Below the pieces are notes generated by a model. That model was not told where the DNA came from. It did not search any database and saw only the letters and a program-made list of their open reading frames with translations. DNA of 64,000 bases from CAMPJU01 sp036675265. Its GTDB lineage: Bacteria > Pseudomonadota > Gammaproteobacteria > Xanthomonadales > Xanthomonadaceae. Where the stretch lies: contig JAKFFJ010000076.1 in the NCBI GenBank assembly GCA_036675265.1, positions 221,192 to 285,191 on the forward strand. Direction: 5' to 3'. Below are positions 1-8,401 of the stretch, in pieces; position 1 is the stretch's first letter, and the number at the start of each line of letters is the position of its first letter. Both the position numbers and the translations under genes were made by a program.

Positions 1-22
1 CGCGGCGGCGCGACGGCGCGCG

Positions 23-955
23 CTAGGCTTCGAATCCCGCGGGCGATGCCGTGGTGGTGACTGCGGCGCCTCCGGCGAACGTGTCGCGCCAGGCCAGGTA
101 GGCGGCCCCGACCAGCACCACCAGCGCCGCGCTGGCGAACAGCAGGCCCAGCACCAGCGTCAGCGCGGCGCCCACCAGGGGATGGAGGGCGTTGCCGACC
201 AGGGCCACCAGCATCAGCAGCAGCGCGAACAGGAGCGTGGCGACGAGCAGCGCGGCCACCAGCAGCACGCCGGCCAGCAGGTTGGCGCCGATGTTGCGGA
301 ACGACGCCTCCAGGCTGCCGCCCAGCGCCTCGCCCAGCGTGGCGTCGAGGAACAGGACGGACGGGACGGTGAACAGCAGCACCGCGTAGCCGACGTAGTT
401 CACCAGCAGTTGCAGCACGAACATCAGGAGGCTGGCCTCCGGTTGCGCGACCGTGAGCGGGTCCGCACCGGCCAGCAGCCCGCGCACCATCTCCCCGTAG
501 GCCTGCAGGTATTCGCTGCCGCCGGTCAGCATCACCAGCGTGCCACCCACCACCTGGATGGCGAGCATCAGCAGCCCGACCGCGACCAGGCGGCCGGCCT
601 TGCCGGAACGGAACGGGCGGAACACGGCGAGTGCGCCGGGCCTGTTGCCGGCTTCCGTCTCGCGGATCACGAGCATCAGTCCGCCGACCAGGAAGGGCAT
701 CAGCATCGAGATCGCCAGGATCATCAGGACGAGGAAGGGCCACAGGCGGGAGAGCACGGCGCCGACGTCGGCGGCGTCGCCCGTGCCGGGCAGGACGGCC
801 ACCATCGGCACGATGATCAGCAGGCCGACCGCATAGAGCGCCAGCAGCACCAGCGCGGCTGCGCCGAACACGCCACGCGGGTTGTGCCCGCCCAGGTCGA
901 TGGACTGCTTGAACCAGGCCAGGCCCTGGCCGATGGGCAGCTTGCGGATGTCCAT
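23..955 (-). CDS. BPSS1780-family-like integral membrane protein
   Basis: A 310-residue membrane protein. The N-terminus (MDIRKLPIGQGLAWFKQSIDLGG...NPRGVFG, split here) resembles the start of BPSS1780-family proteins: a short basic amphipathic segment with a conserved Trp, followed by several hydrophobic helices. About six to eight transmembrane segments can be seen, including a long alanine/leucine-rich one near residues 230-290. There are no catalytic motifs. The start at 955 was chosen because the frame upstream runs antisense through the amidotransferase gene. The gene ends 22 bases from the window edge, so its downstream neighbour is unknown. The family assignment is by resemblance of the N-terminus and topology; the function is unknown. 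Confidence 0.75.
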   Translation of the reverse strand: MDIRKLPIGQGLAWFKQSIDLGGHNPRGVFGAAALVLLALYAVGLLIIVPMVAVLPGTGDAADVGAVLSRLWPFLVLMILAISMLMPFLVGGLMLVIRETEAGNRPGALAVFRPFRSGKAGRLVAVGLLMLAIQVVGGTLVMLTGGSEYLQAYGEMVRGLLAGADPLTVAQPEASLLMFVLQLLVNYVGYAVLLFTVPSVLFLDATLGEALGGSLEASFRNIGANLLAGVLLVAALLVATLLFALLLMLVALVGNALHPLVGAALTLVLGLLFASAALVVLVGAAYLAWRDTFAGGAAVTTTASPAGFEA

Positions 956-989
956 GGTGATCCTCCGGTCCGGTGCGCGGGCAGCGCGC

Positions 990-1697
990 TCAGCCTGCCC
1001 GCGCGACGGCGACGAAACGCCGCAGCAGGCCCCGCGCGCGCGGGGTCGCCGTGATGGTACGCGACAACGCGCGCGGATCGCGGCCTTCGGCGAGCAGTGC
1101 ATCGCGGCGCGCGTCGACGTAGCCGCGCATGTGCGTGGCGGAGAACTCGGGATGGAACTGCACGCCCCACGCGCTGTCGCCCCAGCGGAATGCCTGGCAG
1201 GCATCGTGCGCGGAGCGCGCCAGCACCGTGGCGCCCGGCGGTGGCTCGAGCACGGTCTGCAGGTGCGTGGCATGCGCGGCGAAGCGGCCGGGCAATCCGT
1301 CGAACAGCGGATCGCCCTCGGCGGCCGGCAGCACCTCGACGTCGATCGTGCCCATCTCGCGGCCGTGCGGATGGTCGTCGACGCGGCCGCCCAGCGCGTG
1401 CGCGAGCAGCTGGTGCCCGTAGCAGATGCCGAGCAGCGGCAACCCGGCACGGGCCGACTCGCGCAGCCAGTCCGCCGCGCGTTCGCTCCAGTCGTGGCGG
1501 TGGCTGACCATCGCGGCCGAGCCGGTGACGATGGCGCCGGCGAAGCCCTCGGTCGAGGGCGGCGCCTCGGATGCGATGTCGACCGCCACCGCATCGTCGG
1601 CGTCCAGGCCCGCGGCCACGCGGATCCAGTGCGGGAAACCGCCGTGCCGCCGGAGCGATGCGACCGGCGTTCCGGCCTGCAGGATGAGGAAGGTCAT
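990..1697 (-). CDS. Class I glutamine amidotransferase (GuaA N-domain-like)
   Basis: A 235-residue stand-alone glutamine amidotransferase. The nucleophile elbow LGICYGHQ places the catalytic Cys at residue 92, and the FHPE motif supplies His182 and Glu184, completing the triad. This fold hydrolyses glutamine to ammonia or, in stand-alone members, acts as a gamma-glutamyl hydrolase. No synthetase domain follows, so it is not a full GMP synthase. Annotation pipelines often call such proteins 'glutamine amidotransferase' or 'GMP synthase'; the true substrate cannot be read from sequence. It diverges from glyQ with only 37 bp between the two start codons, so the two promoters must overlap. A 34-bp gap separates it from the membrane protein downstream on the same strand. 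Confidence 0.88.
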   Translation of the reverse strand: MTFLILQAGTPVASLRRHGGFPHWIRVAAGLDADDAVAVDIASEAPPSTEGFAGAIVTGSAAMVSHRHDWSERAADWLRESARAGLPLLGICYGHQLLAHALGGRVDDHPHGREMGTIDVEVLPAAEGDPLFDGLPGRFAAHATHLQTVLEPPPGATVLARSAHDACQAFRWGDSAWGVQFHPEFSATHMRGYVDARRDALLAEGRDPRALSRTITATPRARGLLRRFVAVARAG

Positions 1698-1734
1698 TGC
1701 CTATACTAGCCAGCTTTACCGCGCGGCCCGAAGC

Positions 1735-2658
1735 ATGTCCGGTCCCACGTCTCCGCCCAGCACGTTCCAGGAACTCATCCAGCGCCTCAACGCCTACTGG
1801 GCGGCGCAGGGGTGCGTGCTGGTCCAGCCGCTGGACCTGGAGGTCGGCGCGGGCACGTTCCATCCCGCCACGTTCCTGCGCGCCCTCGGCCCGGAACCGT
1901 GGAGCGCGGCCTACGTGCAGCCCTGCCGGCGCCCGACCGACGGCCGCTACGGCGAGAACCCGAACCGGCTGCAGCGGTACTACCAGTACCAGGTCGCGCT
2001 GAAGCCTTCGCCCGACAACATCGTGGAGCTGTACTTCGGTTCGCTGGTCGCGCTGGGCATCGACCCCAGGGTGCACGACCTGCGCCTGGTCGAGGACAAC
2101 TGGGAGTCGCCGACGCTCGGCGCCTGGGGGCTCGGCTGGGAAGTCTGGCTCAACGGCATGGAGATCACCCAGTTCACCTGGTTCCAGCAGGCCGGCGGCA
2201 TCGAGTGCAGGCCCGTGCTGGGCGAGATCACCTACGGCCTGGAACGGCTGTGCATGTACCTGCAGGACGTGGAGGACGTGTTCGACATCGTCTGGACGCA
2301 CGGCCGCGACGGGACGCCGGTGCTGTACCGCGACGTGTACCACCAGAACGAGGTCGAGCAGAGCGCGTACAACTTCGAGCACGCGGACGTCGCCGAACTG
2401 TTCCACCGTTTCGATGCGTGCGAGGCCGAGGCGTTGAAGCTGGTCGGGCTGGGGCTGCCGCTGCCCGCGTACGACCAGGTGTGCAAGGCCAGCCACAGCT
2501 TCAACCTGCTCGATGCGCGACGGGCGATCAGCGTGACCGAGCGGCAGCGCTACATCCTGCGGGTGCGGAAGATGTCGCAGGCCGTGGCGGAGGCGTACGT
2601 GGCGCGGCGCGCGGAGATCGCGGCGACGGCCGGTCGCGGCGCGGGCGCCGCGGCATGA
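1735..2658 (+). CDS. glyQ: Glycine--tRNA ligase alpha subunit
   Basis: A 307-residue alpha chain of the bacterial alpha2beta2 glycyl-tRNA synthetase, which charges tRNA-Gly in the cytoplasm. Recognised by FQELIQRLNAYWAAQGC near the N-terminus and by CRRPTDGRYGENPNRLQ, the conserved class II active-site segment of this family. Length matches the usual 300-310 residues. The start ATG at 1735 gives the canonical N-terminus; the longer open frame upstream lies antisense to the amidotransferase gene. It overlaps glyS by four bases (ATGA at 2655-2658), indicating translational coupling, as expected for equimolar subunits. Confidence 0.98.
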   Translation: MSGPTSPPSTFQELIQRLNAYWAAQGCVLVQPLDLEVGAGTFHPATFLRALGPEPWSAAYVQPCRRPTDGRYGENPNRLQRYYQYQVALKPSPDNIVELYFGSLVALGIDPRVHDLRLVEDNWESPTLGAWGLGWEVWLNGMEITQFTWFQQAGGIECRPVLGEITYGLERLCMYLQDVEDVFDIVWTHGRDGTPVLYRDVYHQNEVEQSAYNFEHADVAELFHRFDACEAEALKLVGLGLPLPAYDQVCKASHSFNLLDARRAISVTERQRYILRVRKMSQAVAEAYVARRAEIAATAGRGAGAAA

Positions 2659-4679
2659 GCACGATGCAACCGCTGCTCATCGAGATCGGGACGGACGAAC
2701 TGCCGGTGGCGGCGTTGCCGGGGCTGGCGCAGGCCTTGTTCGACGGCGTGGTCGAGGGACTGGCCCGGCGTGGCGTGCCAATCGCGCGTGGCGATGCGAA
2801 ACCGCTGTACACCCCGCGGCGCCTCGCGGTGCTCCTGCCCGGCGTCGGCGGCGAGCAACCCGAGCAGCGTGGCGAGGTCCTCGGCCCGTACGTGAACATC
2901 GCGCTGGATGCCGATGGCAATCCCACGCGCGCGCTGCAGGGATTCGCGCAGAAGGCGGGGGTCGCGTGGACCGCGCTGGAGCGCACGACGGATGCGAAGG
3001 GCGAGCGCTTCGTGCACCGATCGGTGGCGCCGGGCAAGGCGACCTCGGCGCTGCTGCCGGAGGTGCTGCAGGACGCAGTGGCCGCGATGCCGATCCCCAG
3101 GCCGATGCGCTGGGGCGCGCATGCCCATGCGTTCGCCCGGCCGGTGCACTGGCTCGTCGTGCTGCTCGGCGACACCGTGGTCGACGCGGAGCTGTTCGGC
3201 CAGCGCAGCGACCGCATGAGCCGCGGCCACCGCTTCCTCCATGAAGGCCCGGTCTGGATCGGCACGCCAGGCGATTACGTCGACGCGCTGCGCGCGACCC
3301 ACGTGCTGGTCGATCCCGGCGAGCGCCGCGAGCGCATCGTGCGCGAGGTCGAGGCGGCCGCCGCCATGGCCGGCGGCCGGGCGCGCATCGCGCCCGGCAA
3401 CCTGGCGCAGGTCGAGTGCCTGGTCGAGTGGCCCGAGGCTGTTGGCTGCTCGTTCGACCGCGCGTTCCTGGACGTCCCGGCCGAGGCGCTGGTCGCGACC
3501 ATGGAAGCGAACCAGAAATTCTTCCCGGTGCTCGATGCCGCAGGTGCGCTGACCGAGCATTTCGTCGGCGTCGCCAACATTCCCTCGACCGACGTCGCCG
3601 AAGTCCGCAAGGGCTACGAGCGCGTGATCCGCCCCCGGTTCGCGGACGCGAAGTTCTTCTTCGACGAGGACCTGAAGCAGGGCCTGGCATCGATGGGAGC
3701 GGGCCTGGCGAACGTCACGTACCAGGCAAGGCTGGGCACGGTTGCCGACAAGGTGTCGCGCGTGGCCACGCTCGCGGAAACGATCGCGCGCGACGTCGGG
3801 GTCGACCCGGCGCAGGCGCGTCGCGCCGCGGCGCTGTCGAAGAACGACCTGCAGTCCCGGATGGTGAACGAGTTCCCCGAACTCCAGGGCGTTGCCGGCC
3901 GGCACTATGCGGCCGCTGCGGGCGCACCCGCCGAGGTCGCCGCCGCCATCGACGAGGCGTACATGCCGCGCTTTGCCGCCGACGCCATCGCCCCCTCGCC
4001 GCTGGGCCGCGTGCTTGCGATCGCCGAGCGGCTGGACACGCTGACGGGGGGGTTCAGCGCGGGCCTGAAGCCGACCGGCAACAAGGATCCGTTCGCGCTG
4101 CGCCGGAATGCACTCGGACTGGCGCGCACGGTCATCGAAGGTGGCCTCGACGTGGCATTGCCGATGCCGGGCGACGTGCACGAGTTCGTGGTCGACCGGC
4201 TGCGCGGGTATTACGCCGACCAGGGCGTGGCCCCGCAACAGTTCGAGGCGGTTGTCGCGGTGGCCCCGGCCACGCTGCTGGATTTCGACCGTCGGCTGCG
4301 GGCGATCGGCGAGTTCGCGAAGCTGCCGGAAGCGGAGGCGCTCGCGGCGGCCAACAAGCGCAGCCGCAACATCCTCAGGAAGGTCGAAGGCGACGTGCCG
4401 TCGGCCATCGATCGGGAGCTGTTTGCCGAGGACGCGGAGCGCGAGCTCGCGGCGGCGATCGATGCGGCCATCGCGGACACCGATCCGCTGCTGGCGCAAC
4501 GCGACTACGTCGCCGTGCTCGGCCGCCTGGCGCGGCTTCGCCCGCAAGTCGACGCGTTCTTCGACCGGGTGATGGTCAACGCGGACGACGCGGCGGTGCG
4601 CGACAACCGCCTTGCGCTGTTGAAGCGGTTGTCGGACAGGCTGGGCAGCGTGGCGGCCATCGAGCATCTGTCGATCTGA
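2655..4679 (+). CDS. glyS: Glycine--tRNA ligase beta subunit
   Basis: A 674-residue beta chain of glycyl-tRNA synthetase, needed for tRNA binding. The N-terminus LLIEIGTDELPVAALP is the family signature, and the C-terminal part carries the DALR-like anticodon-binding region (LARLRPQVDAFFDRVMVNADD). Length is close to the usual 680-690. It starts inside the glyQ stop codon (ATGA). The gene ends at a repeat with inverted arms (4689-4766) that separates it from the convergent ubiB gene. Confidence 0.98.
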   Translation: MSTMQPLLIEIGTDELPVAALPGLAQALFDGVVEGLARRGVPIARGDAKPLYTPRRLAVLLPGVGGEQPEQRGEVLGPYVNIALDADGNPTRALQGFAQKAGVAWTALERTTDAKGERFVHRSVAPGKATSALLPEVLQDAVAAMPIPRPMRWGAHAHAFARPVHWLVVLLGDTVVDAELFGQRSDRMSRGHRFLHEGPVWIGTPGDYVDALRATHVLVDPGERRERIVREVEAAAAMAGGRARIAPGNLAQVECLVEWPEAVGCSFDRAFLDVPAEALVATMEANQKFFPVLDAAGALTEHFVGVANIPSTDVAEVRKGYERVIRPRFADAKFFFDEDLKQGLASMGAGLANVTYQARLGTVADKVSRVATLAETIARDVGVDPAQARRAAALSKNDLQSRMVNEFPELQGVAGRHYAAAAGAPAEVAAAIDEAYMPRFAADAIAPSPLGRVLAIAERLDTLTGGFSAGLKPTGNKDPFALRRNALGLARTVIEGGLDVALPMPGDVHEFVVDRLRGYYADQGVAPQQFEAVVAVAPATLLDFDRRLRAIGEFAKLPEAEALAAANKRSRNILRKVEGDVPSAIDRELFAEDAERELAAAIDAAIADTDPLLAQRDYVAVLGRLARLRPQVDAFFDRVMVNADDAAVRDNRLALLKRLSDRLGSVAAIEHLSI

Positions 4680-4688
4680 AGTGGCGGC

Positions 4689-4766
4689 CCCGGATCGCGC
4701 TTTGCTCCATCCGGGCTACTCCCGACCACGTAGCCCGGATGCAGGCGCGCAGCGCCGGAATCCGGG
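4689..4766. repeat. REP-like inverted repeat between glyS and ubiB
   Basis: Two imperfectly complementary arms: left 4689-4719 and right 4730-4766. Each contains GTAGCCCGGAT or its complement plus a GC-rich middle, and they are separated by ten bases. The core GTAGCCCGGATG...AATCCGGG is a widespread intergenic repeat type in gammaproteobacteria. It fills the gap between the convergent glyS and ubiB stops. It could fold into a long hairpin and act as a bidirectional terminator or mRNA stabiliser; that role is inferred from position only. Confidence 0.8.
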
Positions 4767-6347
4767 TCAGCGCAGGGCGTAGAGGACGGTGAGGGCCACG
4801 ATGGCGCCGGTGCCGAGGATCGCGGCCACCATGCGGCGCTGCAGGGCGCGCAGTTCCCCGGCGACCTCGGCCAGTTCGCGCGAGCGCATCGAAAGTTCCT
4901 GTCGCCCCGCGACCTGCTGCTCCAGCCATGCATGCAGCAGCCCCGGCATCTCCGGCGCGCGCGTCACCAGTTCCGGCAGCTTGCGGCGGAACTCCCGCAG
5001 CAGGCGCGTCGGGCTGTAGCGCTCGGCCAGGATGCGTTCCAGCTCCGGGTGCGCCACCGCCCAGATGTCGATCTTCGGGTCGAGCTGCCGCCCGACGCCC
5101 TCGATGTTCAGCAGCGTCTTCTGCAGCAGGATCAACTGCGGCTGCAGGGTCAGCTCGTACTGTTGCGCGGTGCGGAACAGCTTCAGCAGCACTTCGGCCA
5201 GCGAAATCTCCGACAGCGGCCGCGTGAAGTAGGGCTCGCACACCGTGCGCGCGGCCGCTTCCAGTTCGTCGATGCGGATGTGCGCCGGCATCCACCCGGC
5301 CTGCACGTGCAGCTCGGCGATCCGCCGGTAGTCCTTGTGGAAGATCGCCATGAAGTTCTCGGCGAGCCAGTACTGGTCCTCGCGCGAGAGCTGGCCCATG
5401 ATCCCGAAGTCCAGCGCGATGAAGCGCGGGTTCGCCTTGCGCGCCGGGTCGCTGTCGACCCAGATGTTCCCGGCATGCGCATCGGCGTGGAAGAAGTTGT
5501 CGCGGAACACCTGCTGGTAGAACACGCGCACGCCCTTGGCGGCCAGCACGCGGCGGTCGATGCCCGCCGCATCGAGCGCGGCGATGTCGTCGGACGGGAT
5601 GCCGCGCACCCGCTCGAGCGTCAGCACGCGCTCGGCGGTGTGCGACCAGATCACCTCCGGCACGTACAGGTCCGGGGAGTGTTCCCAGTTGCGGCGCAGC
5701 ACCGAGGCGTTCGCGCCCTCGCGCTGCAGGTCCAGTTCCGCGGCCAGCGTGCCTTCGATCTCGGCCACGATCTCCCGCGGCCGGATCTTGTCGGCGCGCG
5801 GATGCGTGCGGTCGACCAGCCCCGCCAGGCGCTGCAGCAGGGCGATGTCGGTTGCCACCTGCCGGCGGATGCCGGGTCGCAGGACCTTGACCACCACTTC
5901 TCGCGGCACGGCCGACCCGTCCGCCGGCAGCGTCGCCGCGTGCACCTGCGCGATGGAGGCCGAGGCCAGCGGGTCCGTGTCGAAGCTCGCGAACGCCGTC
6001 GCGACCGGCAGGTCGAGGGCCTCCTCGACGATCGCGCGCGCCGCCAGGCCATCGAAGGGCGCCACCTGGTCCTGCAGCAGCGACAGCTCGTCGGCGACGT
6101 CCGGTGGCAACAGGTCCCGCCGGGTGGACAGCACCTGCCCGAACTTCACGAAGATCGGCCCGAGTTCCTGCAACGCCAGCCGCAGGCGCACGCCGCGCGG
6201 CAGCGACGCGACCTTGCGCGAGGCCCGGGGCACGAAGGGACGCGCCAGGCGCAACCACCGTTGCGCAGGGGTGTCGTCCAGGAATTCGTCGAGCCGGTAC
6301 CGCAACAGCACGCGGCCGATCCGCCACGCGCGAAGCACCGGCGTCAT
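4767..6347 (-). CDS. ubiB: Ubiquinone biosynthesis regulatory kinase/ATPase UbiB
   Basis: A 526-residue ABC1/ADCK-family protein kinase-like ATPase needed for ubiquinone synthesis. Evidence includes the KxGQ-type motif as KFGQVLSTRRDLLP near residues 72-85, the alanine-rich loop with ASASIAQVHAA, and VKVLRPGI with the invariant Lys. VFRDNFFHADAHAGNIW is the catalytic loop and DFGIMG the metal-binding motif. A C-terminal hydrophobic helix (VAAILGTGAIVALTVLYAL) anchors it in the inner membrane. Length fits the family (530-550). It overlaps the upstream ubiJ gene by four bases (ATGA), so the pair is translationally coupled. UbiE is not in the window. Confidence 0.97.
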   Translation of the reverse strand: MTPVLRAWRIGRVLLRYRLDEFLDDTPAQRWLRLARPFVPRASRKVASLPRGVRLRLALQELGPIFVKFGQVLSTRRDLLPPDVADELSLLQDQVAPFDGLAARAIVEEALDLPVATAFASFDTDPLASASIAQVHAATLPADGSAVPREVVVKVLRPGIRRQVATDIALLQRLAGLVDRTHPRADKIRPREIVAEIEGTLAAELDLQREGANASVLRRNWEHSPDLYVPEVIWSHTAERVLTLERVRGIPSDDIAALDAAGIDRRVLAAKGVRVFYQQVFRDNFFHADAHAGNIWVDSDPARKANPRFIALDFGIMGQLSREDQYWLAENFMAIFHKDYRRIAELHVQAGWMPAHIRIDELEAAARTVCEPYFTRPLSEISLAEVLLKLFRTAQQYELTLQPQLILLQKTLLNIEGVGRQLDPKIDIWAVAHPELERILAERYSPTRLLREFRRKLPELVTRAPEMPGLLHAWLEQQVAGRQELSMRSRELAEVAGELRALQRRMVAAILGTGAIVALTVLYALR

Positions 6348-6979
6348 GCCGCGCCTCCCGCCGGCAGGCGCGCAACCCGAGCGGCCAGGCGCGCCACGTC
6401 GTCTCGCAGCGCGTCCACGTCGTCGTGGAACGCGGCGAGTTCCTCGCGCGGCACCAGGTCGCGCGATTCCTCCGTCAGGTATTCCACCGTCATGCCGGCC
6501 ACGTCGCGGGCGCCCGCGCGGGCTTGCCTGAGTGCGCCCGCGAAGACCTTCGCCACCTGCACCCCGAGGACCTCGCCGAACACCGCGACGAACGGGGCAT
6601 CCCAGTCGGGATCGAACCGCCCGGCCAGCCGCTGCAGCCGCCGCGCCAGGTCGGCGTCCCCCTCGATGCGCATCCGCCCCACCGGCGGGCCCTCGTCTTC
6701 ACGGCGGAACATCGGCAGCTGCGAGACCAGTCCCGCCAGCGTGGCGCGCACGTCCAGGTCGGCGGCCGCCGCAGCGTCCACCGGGCCGACCCGCAGGCGT
6801 TCGCCGTCGACCGTGACCTGCAGTGCCAGCGGCGGCTGGGCGACGCGCAAGGCGATGCGCCGGCCGTCCAGCTTCGCCAGCGCGTCCCGGGTCTCGGGGT
6901 CCAGCGCGAGCGCGCGGTTCAGCGCCGCCTCCAGCGCGCGGCCGGCGGGGACCTTCCAGTTGAAGTCGGGTGCGGGCAT
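6344..6979 (-). CDS. ubiJ: Ubiquinone biosynthesis accessory factor UbiJ
   Basis: A 211-residue protein with an N-terminal SCP2-like lipid-binding domain (about residues 10-115; LDGRRIALRVAQPPLALQVTV and the MRIEGDADLARRLQRL segment) and a C-terminal helical tail with coiled-coil character (FHDDVDALRDDVARLAARVARL). This is the layout of UbiJ, which with UbiK scaffolds the cytosolic ubiquinone-synthesis complex. The start at 6979 gives the natural N-terminus; further upstream the frame runs into the gene for the SCO protein on the same strand. The gene order ubiJ-ubiB matches enterobacteria. Confidence 0.93.
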   Translation of the reverse strand: MPAPDFNWKVPAGRALEAALNRALALDPETRDALAKLDGRRIALRVAQPPLALQVTVDGERLRVGPVDAAAAADLDVRATLAGLVSQLPMFRREDEGPPVGRMRIEGDADLARRLQRLAGRFDPDWDAPFVAVFGEVLGVQVAKVFAGALRQARAGARDVAGMTVEYLTEESRDLVPREELAAFHDDVDALRDDVARLAARVARLPAGGAA

Positions 6980-7025
6980 CGCGGCATTGTAGTGCGGGGT
7001 GCGCCGCGCACCCGTCGCGATCCCG

Positions 7026-7622
7026 TCAGTCGCCGAGCAGCGTCCGCGTCGCGGCGACGAAGGCCTGGTCGGGCCGGGTGCCGACCTGGTCGGTCCGCGC
7101 CACGATCCGTCCCTCGGCATCGAGCAGCACCAGCGCACTGGTGTGGTTGAACTCGCCGTCGGCGAGCTTCCGGTAGCGGATGCCGAGCACGCCGGCCACG
7201 CTGCGCACGTCGCCTTCGCGCGGCGCGGCCAGCCACCAGCGATCGCCATCCAGCTTGCGCTTCGTGGCCACGGCCTCGAGCGCCGCGGGATCGTCGCGCG
7301 CGGGATCCATGCTGATGAGCACGATGCCGAGCCGGTCGCGTTGGGCCGGGGTCAACGCGCGCTCGATGGCCTTGCCCGAATCGACGATCAGCGGGCAGAT
7401 GTACTGGCAGGAGGTGTAGAACATCGACACGAGCCGCGGCTTGCCGCGCAGCGTGTCCCAGTCGCGGGTCCTGCCGTCCTGCCCGGTCAGCGGCAGCTCG
7501 AGCTGGTAGACCGAGTCCCCGGGCAGGGGGGTGCCCGCCACGACGCCTCCTGACGCCGCCAGCAGCCATGCACCGGCCACCAGCGCGGCCAGCGCGGCCA
7601 TGCGCGAACCCATCCACGTCAT
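7026..7622 (-). CDS. SCO1/SenC family copper chaperone
   Basis: A 198-residue thioredoxin-fold protein with an N-terminal signal/anchor helix (residues 8-29). The copper ligands of the SCO family are present: C72-x3-C76 in SCQYICP and His160 in EFNHTSALVLLD. SCO proteins deliver copper to cuproenzymes outside the cytoplasmic membrane, classically the CuA site of cytochrome oxidase. Here the gene is last in an apparent nirK operon, overlapping the preceding gene by four bases (ATGA). That suggests it loads or protects the copper sites of NirK, and this is inference from context. It would be induced with the operon by the FNR boxes near 10190-10250. Confidence 0.93.
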   Translation of the reverse strand: MTWMGSRMAALAALVAGAWLLAASGGVVAGTPLPGDSVYQLELPLTGQDGRTRDWDTLRGKPRLVSMFYTSCQYICPLIVDSGKAIERALTPAQRDRLGIVLISMDPARDDPAALEAVATKRKLDGDRWWLAAPREGDVRSVAGVLGIRYRKLADGEFNHTSALVLLDAEGRIVARTDQVGTRPDQAFVAATRTLLGD

Positions 7623-8398
7623 CGTGCGCTCCTCGCGCAGCGGAACCCCAGGTTCGCGGTCGCATCCATGCCGTCGAGCGAGGACAGCATCGCCACCCGC
7701 ATCAGCACCGCGTAGTTGTCGCGGTCGTCCATGGAGATCGCGCCGGCGCCGCAGAAGCGCGCGTTGTCGGGATCGCCCTGGGTGCGGTTGTCCGCTTCCA
7801 CCAGCAACGAGGAATAGTCGTCGGTCCATTCCCAGACCAGGCCGTGCAGGTCGTGCACCCCGTAGGCATTGGCGGCCTGCAGGCCGGCACGCGGCAGCGC
7901 CTGGCTGGAGGGGCGCGAGTACCAGGCGAGGATCCGCTCGCGCCACGCGGGGTCGTCGCGTGCGTCCCTGCGCAATTCGTCGGCGGCGGCCGCGTACTCC
8001 CATTCGGTCCACGTGGGCAGCCGCGCATCGATCGATTCGCAGTAGGCGTTCGCGGCGAACCAGCTCACCCACGTGACCGGTTGCCCGGGCAGGGCGTTCG
8101 CGCCGAGTTCCGTCGGGGATGCCCAGTGCGACAGGTAGCGCTGCTCGGCGAGCACCGGCGGTGCGTTGTCGCGCCGCCATTCCGGATGCCTGCGGACGAA
8201 CGCCAGGAATTCCCCGTTGGTGACCGGCATGCGCATCAGCGCGTAGGGCGCGACGCTCACGCCCCCCTCGACGTCCTCGTAATCCAGCGTCGACTCGAAC
8301 CTGCCGCCGGGCAGGCCCGCATAGCGCGATGGCCCATCGCCGGCCACCAGGCCGGCGAGGGGCACCGCGACGAGCAGGACCGTCCAGGCAGCCCGCAT
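7619..8398 (-). CDS. NirV-like formylglycine-generating-enzyme/sulfatase-modifying-factor family protein
   Basis: A 259-residue protein with a signal peptide (about residues 1-20) and a single FGE-sulfatase (formerly DUF323) domain. Family marks are MPVTNGEFLAFVRRHPEW, a RLPTWTEWEYAA core, GVHDLHGLVWEWTDD and the C-terminal NLGFRCAR. A protein of this type, NirV, lies beside nirK in Rhodobacter sphaeroides and other denitrifiers; its role is not settled. Only one cysteine is seen in the central region, so true sulfatase-modifying activity is doubtful. It follows nirK with a three-base gap and overlaps the SCO gene, indicating co-transcription. Confidence 0.88.
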   Translation of the reverse strand: MRAAWTVLLVAVPLAGLVAGDGPSRYAGLPGGRFESTLDYEDVEGGVSVAPYALMRMPVTNGEFLAFVRRHPEWRRDNAPPVLAEQRYLSHWASPTELGANALPGQPVTWVSWFAANAYCESIDARLPTWTEWEYAAAADELRRDARDDPAWRERILAWYSRPSSQALPRAGLQAANAYGVHDLHGLVWEWTDDYSSLLVEADNRTQGDPDNARFCGAGAISMDDRDNYAVLMRVAMLSSLDGMDATANLGFRCARSAR

Positions 8399-8401
8399 CG
8401 C

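Noticed and set aside
182..1054. Plus-strand open frames with Gln/His-rich translation
   Set aside because: They are low-complexity antisense shadows of high-GC genes, with no family features.
1426..1734. N-terminal extension of glyQ upstream of 1735
   Set aside because: It lies antisense to the amidotransferase gene, and GlyQ alignments begin at the 1735 methionine.
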